Assembly (NCBI RefSeq): GCF_030812415.1
Contig: NZ_JAUSST010000012.1
Location: 1-64,000 of the forward strand
Direction of reading: 5' to 3'
Length of the DNA: 64,000 nt
Source: Paenibacillus harenae
GTDB lineage: Bacteria; Bacillota; Bacilli; Paenibacillales; Paenibacillaceae
The notes below the pieces were generated by a model. That model saw only the letters and a list, made by a program, of their open reading frames with translations. It was not told where the DNA came from and did no database searches. Below, one piece after another: positions 34,930 through 43,507 of this stretch (positions within the stretch are counted from its first letter, which is position 1; each line of letters starts with the position of its first letter). Both the position numbers and the translations under genes were made by a program.

Positions 34930-35610
34930 CTAGTAGCCGCGGCGTTCGATCTCCAACCCCTTCGGCAGAACGAGCGTCAATTGCGAGTCGTATGTATCGG
35001 TCACGAGACCGCCGTCTCTACGGTCAAGCGTTCCGATGACAATGTAGAGCGTATTGCCGACAATCGTCGTCTGCATCAGCTCCTTGTCCGGATTGCCGAT
35101 CGGCTCGGCCGACCAATAGCGTACCTGGCCGAACAGCTTCGCCTCGCGCGTATCCGTTTCTCCAAGATCAACGCCGCCAATGGATTGCACGATGACCTTG
35201 TTCACGTTATCCGGCACTTGCAGCGAATGCGGCTCCACGAAGACGGATCGCTGCGTCACCTGCAAGCCGCGCTGCAACTCATCGAACAGACCGGTAGACA
35301 TGAGCAGTGCAAGACCGAGGCTCGCAGTTCCAATGAGCCCGACAAAGAACACGCTAATCCAGTCATATCTGACAATGGCGCGATCGCTGCCGGAAAACTT
35401 CAAATAAAGCAATAGCTCCAAGCCAAGCAGAATGAATACGATCGGCGCTACCCATAACAGCATTTCATAAGCCTCAATGTCCTGCCAGATCGATACGGCA
35501 AGCGCCGTACCAATCATCATAAGCGTAACGCCCATCGAGAGCGAGCCTACCCGCCAAGTGCGTATCCCCTCGCTAGGGAGAGGACGATTCATCGTATCGA
35601 TTGCGCTCAT
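34930..35610 (-). CDS. Three-TM membrane protein of an ECF sigma operon
   Basis: A 226-residue protein with three membrane segments (about 25-42, 49-70 and 85-107) and a C-terminal beta-rich domain of about 100 residues likely outside the cell (VNKVIVQSIGGVDLG ... YDSQLTLVLPKGLEIERRGY). The repeated beta strands resemble putative adhesin domains that often follow such anchors, but that is only a resemblance. The start overlaps the preceding gene's stop by four bases, and it is the last gene of the ECF sigma operon. Confidence 0.72.
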   Translation of the reverse strand: MSAIDTMNRPLPSEGIRTWRVGSLSMGVTLMMIGTALAVSIWQDIEAYEMLLWVAPIVFILLGLELLLYLKFSGSDRAIVRYDWISVFFVGLIGTASLGLALLMSTGLFDELQRGLQVTQRSVFVEPHSLQVPDNVNKVIVQSIGGVDLGETDTREAKLFGQVRYWSAEPIGNPDKELMQTTIVGNTLYIVIGTLDRRDGGLVTDTYDSQLTLVLPKGLEIERRGY

Positions 35611-36809
35611 TGTATCTCCTCCTCTTGCTTGGAGTACGGGGGTGGCGGCGGTGGCGCCATCGTATCTTGCCGCCCCTCGGAATAGGTTTTGCCGCCGAAC
35701 ACGAGTCTCATTCCGACGATAATCATAACGAAGGCGATGACCGCAGTCGGAATCATATATTTGAATTGCAAATATTGCGTGTAAATCTCGCTTGAATACC
35801 GCGACGCCGCTTCCGCGGCTACACGGTCGAGCAAGTAATAGACGCCGAAGCTAAGCAGGGCGAAACCGAACCACCGTTGGTACGGTACAAGCTGCGTCAG
35901 TATGGGCTCGTCGCTGAGCGTCTGACGTTCATAACGCGATGTCTGTTGCAGAGCATCGAAGAACGCGAAGCACCAGAACAATGGCAGCAGGAAGAAAAAG
36001 AGCGACAGTCTCAAATTATCCATAATGTAAATCGTAAGCAGGAAGCCGCCCATCAATTGCAGGCCTCGCTTCTGAAGACCTAAGTACAGATGACCCGCTC
36101 CAGGGAATATCGATAGCGCGATCGCAAGCACCTTACTTTTGCGTCCCGAAGCGATATGCGCTTCCAGTTCTTCGAACACCGCGCGATCCTCCATACTTTC
36201 GCCGCGCTGCTTCGCATGCAGCTGCTGAATCGCATCGAACAAGCTGTAGATCCAAATAATCGGAAGGCCAAGCAAGAAGATCAGCAGTACCGCTTTGCCC
36301 ATAATCACGCTCAGGAACACGATAATCGCGAACAGTCCGATAAAGGAAATCAGAAACGTAATGCCGCGCTGCATCAATCCGAGGCTCATATGGCCAAGAC
36401 CGGGGAGGAAGGAGAGCAGAATCGTCCTCGTCTTTTCTTGCTGCTGCTGTTGCTGCAGGCGGTACATCTGTTGCTGCTCGTACGGATTGAAGCTGGATTC
36501 CATCCCTCCATGCCCCGGATACGATCCGAGTACCGGAGGCGCTCCTGCAGCGCCGGCGTTCACTCTGCCCGTGAACAGCGTAACCAGCATGTCGATCATA
36601 TTGATGAGCCAGCTTATGGTCATAATGAATAAACCGAATAAGCCCCACTCCTCCTCCAAATTGCCCGTAATGCCGAAGAGAAAAATCATGGCAAGGATGC
36701 CGAAGAACGATCCTCCGTATAATACGAACCGTACCGGGCGGCCTAAGTAGCCATGGCCGACTCCCGGTATAAACGACAGCCAGAAAGCGGCTAACGCGCT
36801 TTTGTTCAT
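35607..36809 (-). CDS. Multi-TM protein with three TM2-like PGxGHxYLG repeats
   Basis: A 400-residue membrane protein built from three similar blocks. Each starts with a Phe/Leu-Pro-Gly loop: FIPGVGHGYLGRP (residues 13-25), FLPGLGHMSLGLMQRG (about 134-149) and IFPGAGHLYLGLQKRG (about 234-249). Each loop is followed by two or more hydrophobic segments. The loops match the core of TM2/NINE domains. Gln-rich (about 110-125) and Pro-rich (near 385-395) cytoplasmic stretches are present. Located in the ECF sigma/anti-sigma operon, it is probably part of the regulon's envelope response, but its exact job is unknown. Confidence 0.75.
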   Translation of the reverse strand: MNKSALAAFWLSFIPGVGHGYLGRPVRFVLYGGSFFGILAMIFLFGITGNLEEEWGLFGLFIMTISWLINMIDMLVTLFTGRVNAGAAGAPPVLGSYPGHGGMESSFNPYEQQQMYRLQQQQQQEKTRTILLSFLPGLGHMSLGLMQRGITFLISFIGLFAIIVFLSVIMGKAVLLIFLLGLPIIWIYSLFDAIQQLHAKQRGESMEDRAVFEELEAHIASGRKSKVLAIALSIFPGAGHLYLGLQKRGLQLMGGFLLTIYIMDNLRLSLFFFLLPLFWCFAFFDALQQTSRYERQTLSDEPILTQLVPYQRWFGFALLSFGVYYLLDRVAAEAASRYSSEIYTQYLQFKYMIPTAVIAFVMIIVGMRLVFGGKTYSEGRQDTMAPPPPPPYSKQEEEIQ

Positions 36810-36886
36810 GATAAGTTCCTGCCTCTCTGTTCATTGTACTTCGATCCGGTTCATCTATCGTCATAACGCCTTGCAATGGCGCTTAT

Positions 36887-37498
36887 TTATTTGTATCGGC
36901 TTTCTCTAATCCCGTTCAACCATGACCCCGTGCGATCAACCATGCGATCCGACCACGATTCGGTTGGCAGCACCGGCAATTGCTCCGCCGCCTGCGGGGG
37001 CTGAACGCCTTGATCAAGCTTGGACAGCTTCTCGGACAGCCCGGCGAAAGTGCCCGTTCCCACTAATAGAAGCGTGATGGATGCTGCAATCGTATATTGA
37101 GCGACCGGATGCTGCAGCCAGGAATGGCGGCGAGCGGCGCGAGGAGTCGATTGAACACCCTTGTTCGCAGCTGCGGCTGTAACGGTGATGGCGTGTGCAA
37201 CAAGCGTATCTTTCGTTGCCACCGGCTTCCCCGCTTCTTCCTCTTCATTCAGCCGAGCGATAACTTGCCTTTCCAAAGAGTCCATATCCGGCAACGCATA
37301 CGACTCCGGCAGACCGTCCCCCGCTTCCGCAGCTTCGACCGTATCCATAAAACGCTGCAAGCAAATATCGCATTCGGCCAAATGCCGATCGACCGACTCG
37401 CGTTCCTGCTGGGACAGACGATGCTCTGCATAGCCCTTCATCGTATGTTCCGTTACGTGAACGTCCGCACCTTCTCTTCCTGCTGTAAGCTTGTTCAT
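36887..37498 (-). CDS. Zinc-binding (ZAS/zf-HC2) anti-sigma factor
   Basis: A 203-residue single-pass membrane protein. The N-terminal cytoplasmic domain has the HxxxCxxC motif (HLAECDIC). One membrane segment lies at about 136-153 (IAASITLLLVGTGTFAGLS) and a short extracellular domain follows. It would hold the ECF sigma factor encoded just upstream; its start overlaps that gene's stop by four bases. Confidence 0.9.
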   Translation of the reverse strand: MNKLTAGREGADVHVTEHTMKGYAEHRLSQQERESVDRHLAECDICLQRFMDTVEAAEAGDGLPESYALPDMDSLERQVIARLNEEEEAGKPVATKDTLVAHAITVTAAAANKGVQSTPRAARRHSWLQHPVAQYTIAASITLLLVGTGTFAGLSEKLSKLDQGVQPPQAAEQLPVLPTESWSDRMVDRTGSWLNGIRESRYK

Positions 37499-38079
37499 TC
37501 AAAATCCTCCTTTCGCCAATGCCGCTTCATCCAGCTTCGCGCCCGGTACAACCTGGACTCGACGCTCTTGCGTTCCAGTCCGGTTTCGGCTGCAATCTGT
37601 TCATAAGATTTGTCTTCCATATAATAAGCGGTGACAACCTCGCGATAATTACCCGGCAGCTCGTCCACCCGCTCGCGGATATGCCGTACGTTTTCTTGTT
37701 CAAGCGCAACCGCTTCCGCGGCGGGTACGCTTCCATCGTAATCCGCTTGCTCAACCTGTCGCAGGCTTGCTTCGCTTTCGTACAGTTCCTCGGGCTTCCT
37801 TGCCTTGCTGCGTTTGAAATCGATCGCTCGATTGACCGCAATTCGTGTAATCCATGTCTTCAAGCCGTCTAATCGGCATTCCGGGAGGGAGCGATAGATT
37901 TGAAGGAGCGTTTCCTGCGTTACATCCTCCGCATCATGCGGCGAATGCAGCACGGCATAGACGGTCTTGTATATATACGGACCATAAGCCTGTACGAACG
38001 GTCGGTAATGCTCGGGCCCGCCGCTCTGTACCGCCTTGATCCAATCCGTATCCTGAATGTCGCTCTCCTCCTTCCCCAT
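37495..38079 (-). CDS. ECF-family RNA polymerase sigma factor
   Basis: A 194-residue sigma-70-family factor. Region 2 has YKTVYAVLHSPHDAEDVTQETLLQIYRSL and the KTWITRIAVNRAIDFKR segment. Region 4 has LPGNYREVVTAYYMEDKSYEQIA and SVESRLYRARSWMK. No region 1.1 or 3 is present. It heads an operon with its anti-sigma and two membrane proteins. The ATG at 38079 lacks a site, but an AAGGAGG lies seven bases inside it, followed after eight bases by an in-frame ATT. The true start may therefore be that ATT (38058) and expression may be low. Confidence 0.9.
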   Translation of the reverse strand: MGKEESDIQDTDWIKAVQSGGPEHYRPFVQAYGPYIYKTVYAVLHSPHDAEDVTQETLLQIYRSLPECRLDGLKTWITRIAVNRAIDFKRSKARKPEELYESEASLRQVEQADYDGSVPAAEAVALEQENVRHIRERVDELPGNYREVVTAYYMEDKSYEQIAAETGLERKSVESRLYRARSWMKRHWRKEDFE

Positions 38080-38188
38080 ATAATAGACGACAGAGACTGT
38101 CCCATACCCTGCACTTTCTTGAAAAAAAATTAGTACGCATAATCTATTCGAGCAGCATAGCTGAAGTTTTCCTTCCATAACGACGAAA

Positions 38189-38231
38189 ACCTCACCGTTC
38201 GCAGCAATGTTCTCCCTGCGAACGGTGAGGT
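38189..38231 (-). terminator. Hairpin terminator after ywhD
   Basis: A 16-base arm (ACCTCACCGTTCGCAG) pairs with CTGCGAACGGTGAGGT. The T run on the minus strand is short (GTTTTC). Confidence 0.6.
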
Positions 38232-38273
38232 TCTCCTCTTTGATCGGCTATCGCCCTTTACAACTTCGGCCCC

Positions 38274-38795
38274 TTATACCTCAAGCGCTTGCTTGAGATC
38301 TACCGACGAACGCTCCCACCACTCGGCGTTGTGCTCAATAAGCAGCTTGCGCAGAGCGGCTTTCTCCACATCGCCAAGCTCGCCGAGAATGATGCGGCGC
38401 TTCAAGGAATAATCCAGCTTGTTGACGTGGTCGGCGAGAATCTTCCATCCGCGGCGCGCTTCCGTGTCGATCCACATCTCGCAAGCGGTAGCGCCCGCAT
38501 AGTAAGCGCCCTCTTCATTGCGGTCCACCGCTACCCATACGATCCAGCATTGGCGGCCGTTCGGCGTATCCTCTCTGTTCGGCGTGAACTTGATGCCGCG
38601 CTCGATCTTGCTCTTCGCATGCATCGCGCCCACGTCGATATACGCCTCGCCATTGTCAATGATGATACAGGATACCTGGCTCAAATCGATGGTTCCGGCC
38701 CCGAAGCCTTTATGTTGTTTGTTGCTCACCACGTTGAGCGACAGTGATTTCTTCTCTTTCTTCTCTGGCTGGGCTTGCTGATTCTGATCATCCAT
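38274..38795 (-). CDS. ywhD: YwhD family protein
   Basis: A 173-residue cytoplasmic protein resembling Bacillus YwhD: KGFGAGTIDLSQV, YIDVGAMHAKSKIERGIKF, WIVWVAVDR and ACEMWIDTEARRGWK. The function is unknown. In Bacillus it lies close to pbpG and speE, and here it is 10 kb from them. The ATG at 38795 follows AAGGTG; the frame extends to 38822 without a site. Confidence 0.85.
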   Translation of the reverse strand: MDDQNQQAQPEKKEKKSLSLNVVSNKQHKGFGAGTIDLSQVSCIIIDNGEAYIDVGAMHAKSKIERGIKFTPNREDTPNGRQCWIVWVAVDRNEEGAYYAGATACEMWIDTEARRGWKILADHVNKLDYSLKRRIILGELGDVEKAALRKLLIEHNAEWWERSSVDLKQALEV

Positions 38796-38901
38796 CCCTG
38801 CATTCACACCTTCCCCGTACAATAATTACATTTTAGCTAATAATCCTCGAAAAGCAAACATATACATGCTGTAGATGCTTGTCAACGGGAGGGAAACGTT
38901 C

Positions 38902-40920
38902 ATGACTCCACGCTACGTCAAACGAATCTTATTAGTTATGCTCGGAATCGTGCTGCTCGGCGTCTCTGTGCAGTACGGCTTCGGGAATGCTTGGCAATCG
39001 CAGTATACATACGCATTGGCTCCCGCGTCGAATTCCAAGCAGCAGCCGCCTGCCTCTGCCCCAAAAACGGCCAAGCCGCCCGTCGTGCAGCAGCCGGACA
39101 CGGGCGTGGCGCCTAAGCCGCAATCGCTCAGCAAGCGTGTAGTCGAGTACCACATGAATGTCAGCTTGCGCGAGGACGTTCGGCATTTGGACGGCGATCA
39201 GCTCGTGACCTGGACCAATCCCGGCAAAAAAACGGTGTCCGAGCTCTATTTTCACCTGTATCCGAATGCCTTCCAGTCCAAGAAAACAACGTTCATGACC
39301 GAATCCGGCGGCAAGCTTCGCGAGGACAAGGCTACGGCGGACAGCCTCGGCTACATGAACCTGCTGTCTTTGCAGACGCTTGATGGCGAAAACCTGCTGC
39401 CTCGCCTCCACTACGTTCAGCCCGACGACGGCAACGAGAACGATCTTACGCTCGTCAAGCTCCGCCTGCCAGAGCCCGTTGCGCCGGGCAAGAACGTTAC
39501 GCTGCGCATGGGCTTCGAGGTGAAGCTGCCGGAAGTATTCGCGCGCATGGGCTACTCCGGCAACTTCGTCATGGCGGGTCAATGGTTTCCGAAAATAGCC
39601 GTATATGAGACGACGGGAACGCGCGGACGGACCACTGAAGGTTGGAACGTGCATCAGTATCACGGCAATTCGGAGTTCTATAGCGACTTCGGTATTTACA
39701 GCGTGAAGATCAACGTGCCCGAGTCCTACATCGTTGCGGCGACCGGCTTTCAGACGAAGACGGCCGAGGGAAGCAACGGGCGGAAGTCGTATCAATTCTA
39801 TGCGGAAGACGTGCACGACTTCGCATGGTCGGCATCGCCAGACTTCGTCTTCGCGGAGGAGGCGTTCTCGGCTGCGGGCGTGCCGGGCGTACGCATTAAG
39901 CTGTACCTTGACCCGCTGCATGCCGACCTGAAAGAGCGTTACATGCATGCAGCCAAGTCCGCGCTCTCCAAGTACGCGCAGTGGTACGGCGAATACCCGT
40001 ACAGCACGCTGTCGATCGTCGTCCCGCCGAAAGGCGGCAACGGCGCTGGCGGCATGGAATACCCGACTCTCGTCACCGCGTTCGCTGCCGAGAAGGCGAA
40101 TCCCGGCTATGATCTGGAGCGAACGGTTGTCCATGAGATCGGCCACCAATATTGGTACGGCATGGTCGCCTCCAATGAATTCGAGGAAGCTTGGCTCGAT
40201 GAAGGCTTCACCTCCTACGCCGAGGATATGGTCATGGAGTCCGCGTACGGACTTGAACCGAATCTGCGGATCGAGGCAAGCTATATGACCGACCCTGCGC
40301 CGCTTAAGCAGCCCTCATGGGCTTACAGCAGCCATGATCAATATGCGGAGAACGTCTATTTACGGGCGAAGCTCGTCCTTGTCGGCATCCGGAATCAGGT
40401 CGGCGACAAAACGATGGCGAAGATTATGCGGACTTATTTTCAGAAATACAAATTCAAGCACCCTTCCACCGCCGACTTCCAGCGCGTCGTCGAGCAAGTG
40501 ACCAAGACGAAGTGGCATGACTACTTCAGCGGGTATGTGTACGCGAACCAAATGTCCGACTACTCGGTCGAGTCGATCCAAGTGAAGCCTACCGAACAAG
40601 ATGGACAACGACTCTATGAATCGACCGTGCTCATTAAGAGAAACGGCGGCGTAGGCAGCCAAATACCGATCACGCTGCAATTCACGGACGGCGCGACAGT
40701 GACGAAGCTATGGGACGCCGAAGAATCGCATGTCCAGCTAACGCAACTGCATACTGCGCCGCTGCAATGGGCGATGATCGATTCGGGGCATTCGAACGTA
40801 CTCGACAATAAGCTCATCAACAACTATATGCAGGCGGATCTGCCGGACAAGACGCGTATCCGGTGGGGCATCAGCGTATCGAAGCTGATCGAGGGTTTGT
40901 TAGGCACGATGAGCTGGTAA
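38902..40920 (+). CDS. M1 family metallopeptidase
   Basis: A 672-residue exported or membrane-anchored zinc aminopeptidase. One hydrophobic segment (about residues 8-26) is followed by a Pro/Gln/Lys-rich linker. The gluzincin core has substrate loop GGMEYPT and zinc motif HEIGHQYWYG, with the second Glu in EAWLDEGFTSYAED. GxMEN is replaced by GGMEY, which is found in bacterial M1 relatives of leukotriene hydrolase type. Peptide substrates and side-chain preference are open. The ATG at 38902 has GGGAGGG upstream. Confidence 0.9.
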   Translation: MTPRYVKRILLVMLGIVLLGVSVQYGFGNAWQSQYTYALAPASNSKQQPPASAPKTAKPPVVQQPDTGVAPKPQSLSKRVVEYHMNVSLREDVRHLDGDQLVTWTNPGKKTVSELYFHLYPNAFQSKKTTFMTESGGKLREDKATADSLGYMNLLSLQTLDGENLLPRLHYVQPDDGNENDLTLVKLRLPEPVAPGKNVTLRMGFEVKLPEVFARMGYSGNFVMAGQWFPKIAVYETTGTRGRTTEGWNVHQYHGNSEFYSDFGIYSVKINVPESYIVAATGFQTKTAEGSNGRKSYQFYAEDVHDFAWSASPDFVFAEEAFSAAGVPGVRIKLYLDPLHADLKERYMHAAKSALSKYAQWYGEYPYSTLSIVVPPKGGNGAGGMEYPTLVTAFAAEKANPGYDLERTVVHEIGHQYWYGMVASNEFEEAWLDEGFTSYAEDMVMESAYGLEPNLRIEASYMTDPAPLKQPSWAYSSHDQYAENVYLRAKLVLVGIRNQVGDKTMAKIMRTYFQKYKFKHPSTADFQRVVEQVTKTKWHDYFSGYVYANQMSDYSVESIQVKPTEQDGQRLYESTVLIKRNGGVGSQIPITLQFTDGATVTKLWDAEESHVQLTQLHTAPLQWAMIDSGHSNVLDNKLINNYMQADLPDKTRIRWGISVSKLIEGLLGTMSW

Positions 40921-40947
40921 GTATAAGCGCGCAAGGAGCGATCGAAT

Positions 40948-41784
40948 ATGAAAATATATATGAAGCAAGGCTGGCAGCTTGCGGTCAAGCACTTCCACCT
41001 CATCATTCTGTTATTTCTGTATCAGTTGCTATGGGGCTTCTTCCTCTATCGGTTTATCGATTCGGTCGTCTCGCCCTTGCTGCGGCGGTTTCCGGCTGAT
41101 TACCCGTCCGACACGGCCGTCCATCTCTTCCTGACCGAAGCGCAGTTCCAACTGCTGAAGACCGACATCCTTATGCCCTATGTATGGATGCTCGGCGGCC
41201 TGTTCGTTATCCGCATGCTGCTGACACCGCTGTTTAATGCCGGATTATTTTATTCGCTGCACCACTCGAGCACGAGGAGCGGAGGCGCAACCGGCGGCGG
41301 CGGGACCAAATTCATCGAAGGCATTCGCAAGGCCTGGAAGCCGGTCATGCTTCTCTACTGGCTGGAGGCCGTACTGGCGCTTGCTCCAGCATGGTGGGTG
41401 CTGCCTCACACGCTCGAAGCTTACCTGCAAGGCGATTCCACCGCCGACCTGCTGCAAGCCGTCCTTCCCGGCGCCGGGCTATGGCTGCTCTGGGGTTCGC
41501 TGCTGCATCTGCTCTTCCTGGCGATGCAGCTCGGAGCAGCCTCGAACGAAGGCATCCTCCACTCGCTCTGGCGCGCGCTGAGACACATCGTCTCTTATGC
41601 CGCCATCTCGCTCGTCATGTGGGCAATCGGAGCAGGCTTAGGCCTTCTCATCACCAGCGTATCGCTGTTATGGGCCGGTCTATTTGCTCTCGTTCTACAT
41701 CAAGGCTACAACCTGGTACGCACGCTCGTACGTGTATGGACTATCGCTTCCCAATATGAATGCCTGCAATCGCAATCGAAGTAG
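40948..41784 (+). CDS. Polytopic membrane protein, unknown
   Basis: A 278-residue protein with about six membrane segments, starting 27 bases after the M1 peptidase gene with AAGGAG in between, so probably cotranscribed. A Gly/Ser-rich loop (SGGATGGGGTK) lies near residue 113-123. No family motif is recognised; the overall pattern resembles DUF975/glycerophosphoryl diester phosphodiesterase membrane domains in spacing only. A terminator follows. Confidence 0.7.
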   Translation: MKIYMKQGWQLAVKHFHLIILLFLYQLLWGFFLYRFIDSVVSPLLRRFPADYPSDTAVHLFLTEAQFQLLKTDILMPYVWMLGGLFVIRMLLTPLFNAGLFYSLHHSSTRSGGATGGGGTKFIEGIRKAWKPVMLLYWLEAVLALAPAWWVLPHTLEAYLQGDSTADLLQAVLPGAGLWLLWGSLLHLLFLAMQLGAASNEGILHSLWRALRHIVSYAAISLVMWAIGAGLGLLITSVSLLWAGLFALVLHQGYNLVRTLVRVWTIASQYECLQSQSK

Positions 41785-41825
41785 CTTTGCAAGGCTTAAG
41801 CTGCTTTCGCGGTTTTCTAACGCAG

Positions 41826-41869
41826 CCCCGAATTCACGCCTGCTCGATCATGGCGAATTCGGGGTTTTT
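41826..41869 (+). terminator. Terminator after the membrane protein gene
   Basis: CCCCGAATTC pairs with GAATTCGGGG, followed by TTTTTC. Confidence 0.85.
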
Positions 41870-42109
41870 CGCGTTTCCTCGAAAATGAGAATGTTCTCAC
41901 GGATAGGACCTGGGGTCATACTTTACGGCAAATCCACATAATTAATGAAAATGAGTAATTAAATTATAGGTTGTAAGCCCTATTTCAGGTCTTATTATTA
42001 CATGAAAAATGATAAAACGTACTTGTCTTACAAAAGGTTACATGAGAATTATTAGAATTTGCCAAGAAAGGCAGGAGATCAATGAAAAAAATCGAATAAT
42101 TCTCAAGAC

Positions 42110-42290
42110 AAAACAAAACTGCCTAATTTCCTAGCGGAAAACGGGGGAACCACTCTGGGTGAATTGATTCTGACGCCACGGCTATAAGTCATACCGCCTC
42201 TCTAGAAGACGGCACCGTCGACTTGTTCGTAGCGCCTGAGGAATCATAGGGAACCTTCAACCGAACCCCACAGCTAACCTCGTCGGCACC
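42110..42290 (+). ncRNA. c-di-AMP riboswitch (ydaO/yuaA type)
   Basis: The conserved blocks of the ydaO element occur in order: GCGGAAAACGGGGGAACCA (42134-42152), GGGTGAAT (42157-42164), the central variable stem around 42198-42226, then TAGGGAACC (42247-42255) and CCGAACCCCACAGCTAACCTC (42261-42281). It directly precedes an NlpC/P60 cell-wall hydrolase, a classic partner of this riboswitch. No T run follows; the element ends about 12 bases before the AAGGAG site, so ligand control may be at translation. AT-rich sequence with no gene fills 41870-42109, apart from a five-codon frame at 42082-42099. Confidence 0.9.
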
Positions 42291-42306
42291 GGAAGGAGTT
42301 TCACAA

Positions 42307-42783
42307 TTGAAAAAGATTACCGTAATGCTTTTGGGGCTTGCGATCTTGCTCGCTTTTCAAGCGGGAAGCGCTTTCGCAGACTCCAAAATGAACGGATTTA
42401 TCAATGACGTCATTGGTACTCCGTACAAGAGCGGCGGCACGACCGCGAAAGGCTTCGACTGCTCCGGCTTCACGAACTATGTGTTCGCCAAGATGGGCAT
42501 CGATCTTCCGCGCGTTTCCTCCGACCAAGCAACAGTTGGCACGAAGGTCGCTAAGACAGACCTCATTGCCGGGGATCTTGTGTTCTTCGACACAAGCGGC
42601 GGCAACAACAGCGCCATCTCCCACGTCGGTATCTACATAGGGGACGGCAAGTTCGTACACGCTTCGGTTAGCCGCGGCGTTGTAGTCGACAAGATCGATT
42701 CCTCTTACTACAAACCTCGTTATGTGACAGCACGTCGCATTCTAGGCGAGGAAGCCTTCACTACTTACGCCGACGCTAAATAG
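42307..42783 (+). CDS. Secreted NlpC/P60 peptidoglycan endopeptidase
   Basis: A 158-residue exported hydrolase: a signal peptide to about residue 24, then a single NlpC/P60 domain. The catalytic Cys52 is in FDCSGFTNYVF, His106 in ISHVGIYIG, and a third polar residue, His118, in KFVHAS. It cleaves D-gamma-Glu to diamino acid bonds in wall stem peptides. There are no wall-binding repeats. The TTG start has AAGGAG upstream, placed right after the c-di-AMP riboswitch, so wall cutting is tied to turgor and c-di-AMP signalling. Confidence 0.93.
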   Translation: MKKITVMLLGLAILLAFQAGSAFADSKMNGFINDVIGTPYKSGGTTAKGFDCSGFTNYVFAKMGIDLPRVSSDQATVGTKVAKTDLIAGDLVFFDTSGGNNSAISHVGIYIGDGKFVHASVSRGVVVDKIDSSYYKPRYVTARRILGEEAFTTYADAK

Positions 42784-42796
42784 TGTCACCCTTTAA

Positions 42797-42856
42797 ACAA
42801 CAAAGCCGCAGAATGTTTGTCCGTTTGTGACAATCAGCCTGTGGCTTTGTTGTACA
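42797..42856 (+). terminator. Likely terminator of the NlpC/P60 gene
   Basis: ACAACAAAGCCGCAG pairs with CTGTGGCTTTGTTGT over a 27-base loop. The T run is part of the stem, so strength is uncertain. Confidence 0.5.
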
Positions 42857-43050
42857 ATCTTAAGGGGTGCCGAGTCAGCATATGATGCAATCTAAATATT
42901 TTTTTGCAACATATTTTGGACATATGCGTTTAACCATTATCGAGGCTGCCAGTATTGGCTACAATGAAAATATCTAATCACACAACAAGAGGCTAATGGG
43001 TATAAAGAAGAGATAAAAAAGCATGGCAGGCTACAAAGGGGGACAACACC

Positions 43051-43476
43051 ATCCATATAAAAAAGCTACGAACTATATTTATCGGCATCTTATTACTTCT
43101 CGCAGCTATATTTGGTTTCTTCTGGCTATATTTTTCGTACTCGCAATCTGATATTCCCTCTGAAACCAAAAGGATCGTAACTGTAAAAGACATTAGTGAT
43201 TATGAACAAGAATACAATGATAGTTTAGTTGGGGACTTTAAATTAAACCGTAAATTCGAATATACTATCGAAACAACGGAAACAGAACCGTTTTCCGTGT
43301 TAACAACACGTTATACCAAGTTTTATAAGCTTAATGCCGAGAACGAAAGAGAAGAGATTTCCATCGATACCCTTGAACCCGATGACACGTTAGAAATATG
43401 GGTCTGGTCAACAACCACATTTGGCGGTGAGCTTATCGAAGCAACCGAAATAACCGTATTACAAAGCAGAGAGTAG
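43051..43476 (+). CDS. Membrane-anchored small protein with no standard start codon (DUF3221-like)
   Basis: An open frame of 141 codons runs from 43051 to a TAG at 43474-43476. It begins ATC-CAT-ATA-AAA-AAG eight bases after AAAGGGGG and has no ATG, GTG or TTG near its front; the next upstream in-frame stop precedes 43010. The product has a basic start (HIKKLR), one membrane segment (FIGILLLLAAIFGFFWLYF) and a beta-rich outer domain with EEISIDTLEPDDTLEIWVW, which resembles DUF3221/OB-like lipoproteins of Bacillus. Either ATC is the start or an ATG has been lost. Base composition is AT-richer than the neighbours. Confidence 0.6.
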   Translation: MHIKKLRTIFIGILLLLAAIFGFFWLYFSYSQSDIPSETKRIVTVKDISDYEQEYNDSLVGDFKLNRKFEYTIETTETEPFSVLTTRYTKFYKLNAENEREEISIDTLEPDDTLEIWVWSTTTFGGELIEATEITVLQSRE

Positions 43477-43507
43477 GGGATAAACCCTACTCTTTGCTGT
43501 TGCAGAT

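Noticed and set aside
42082..42099. Five-codon leader peptide (MKKIE) before the c-di-AMP riboswitch
   Set aside because: It has AGGAG upstream, but nothing else supports regulation by it; chance in AT-rich DNA is likely.
43021..43152. A 43-codon ATG frame overlapping the front of the start-less gene
   Set aside because: It has an ATG but no ribosome site and ends within the membrane-segment region of the other frame, whose product is far more protein-like.
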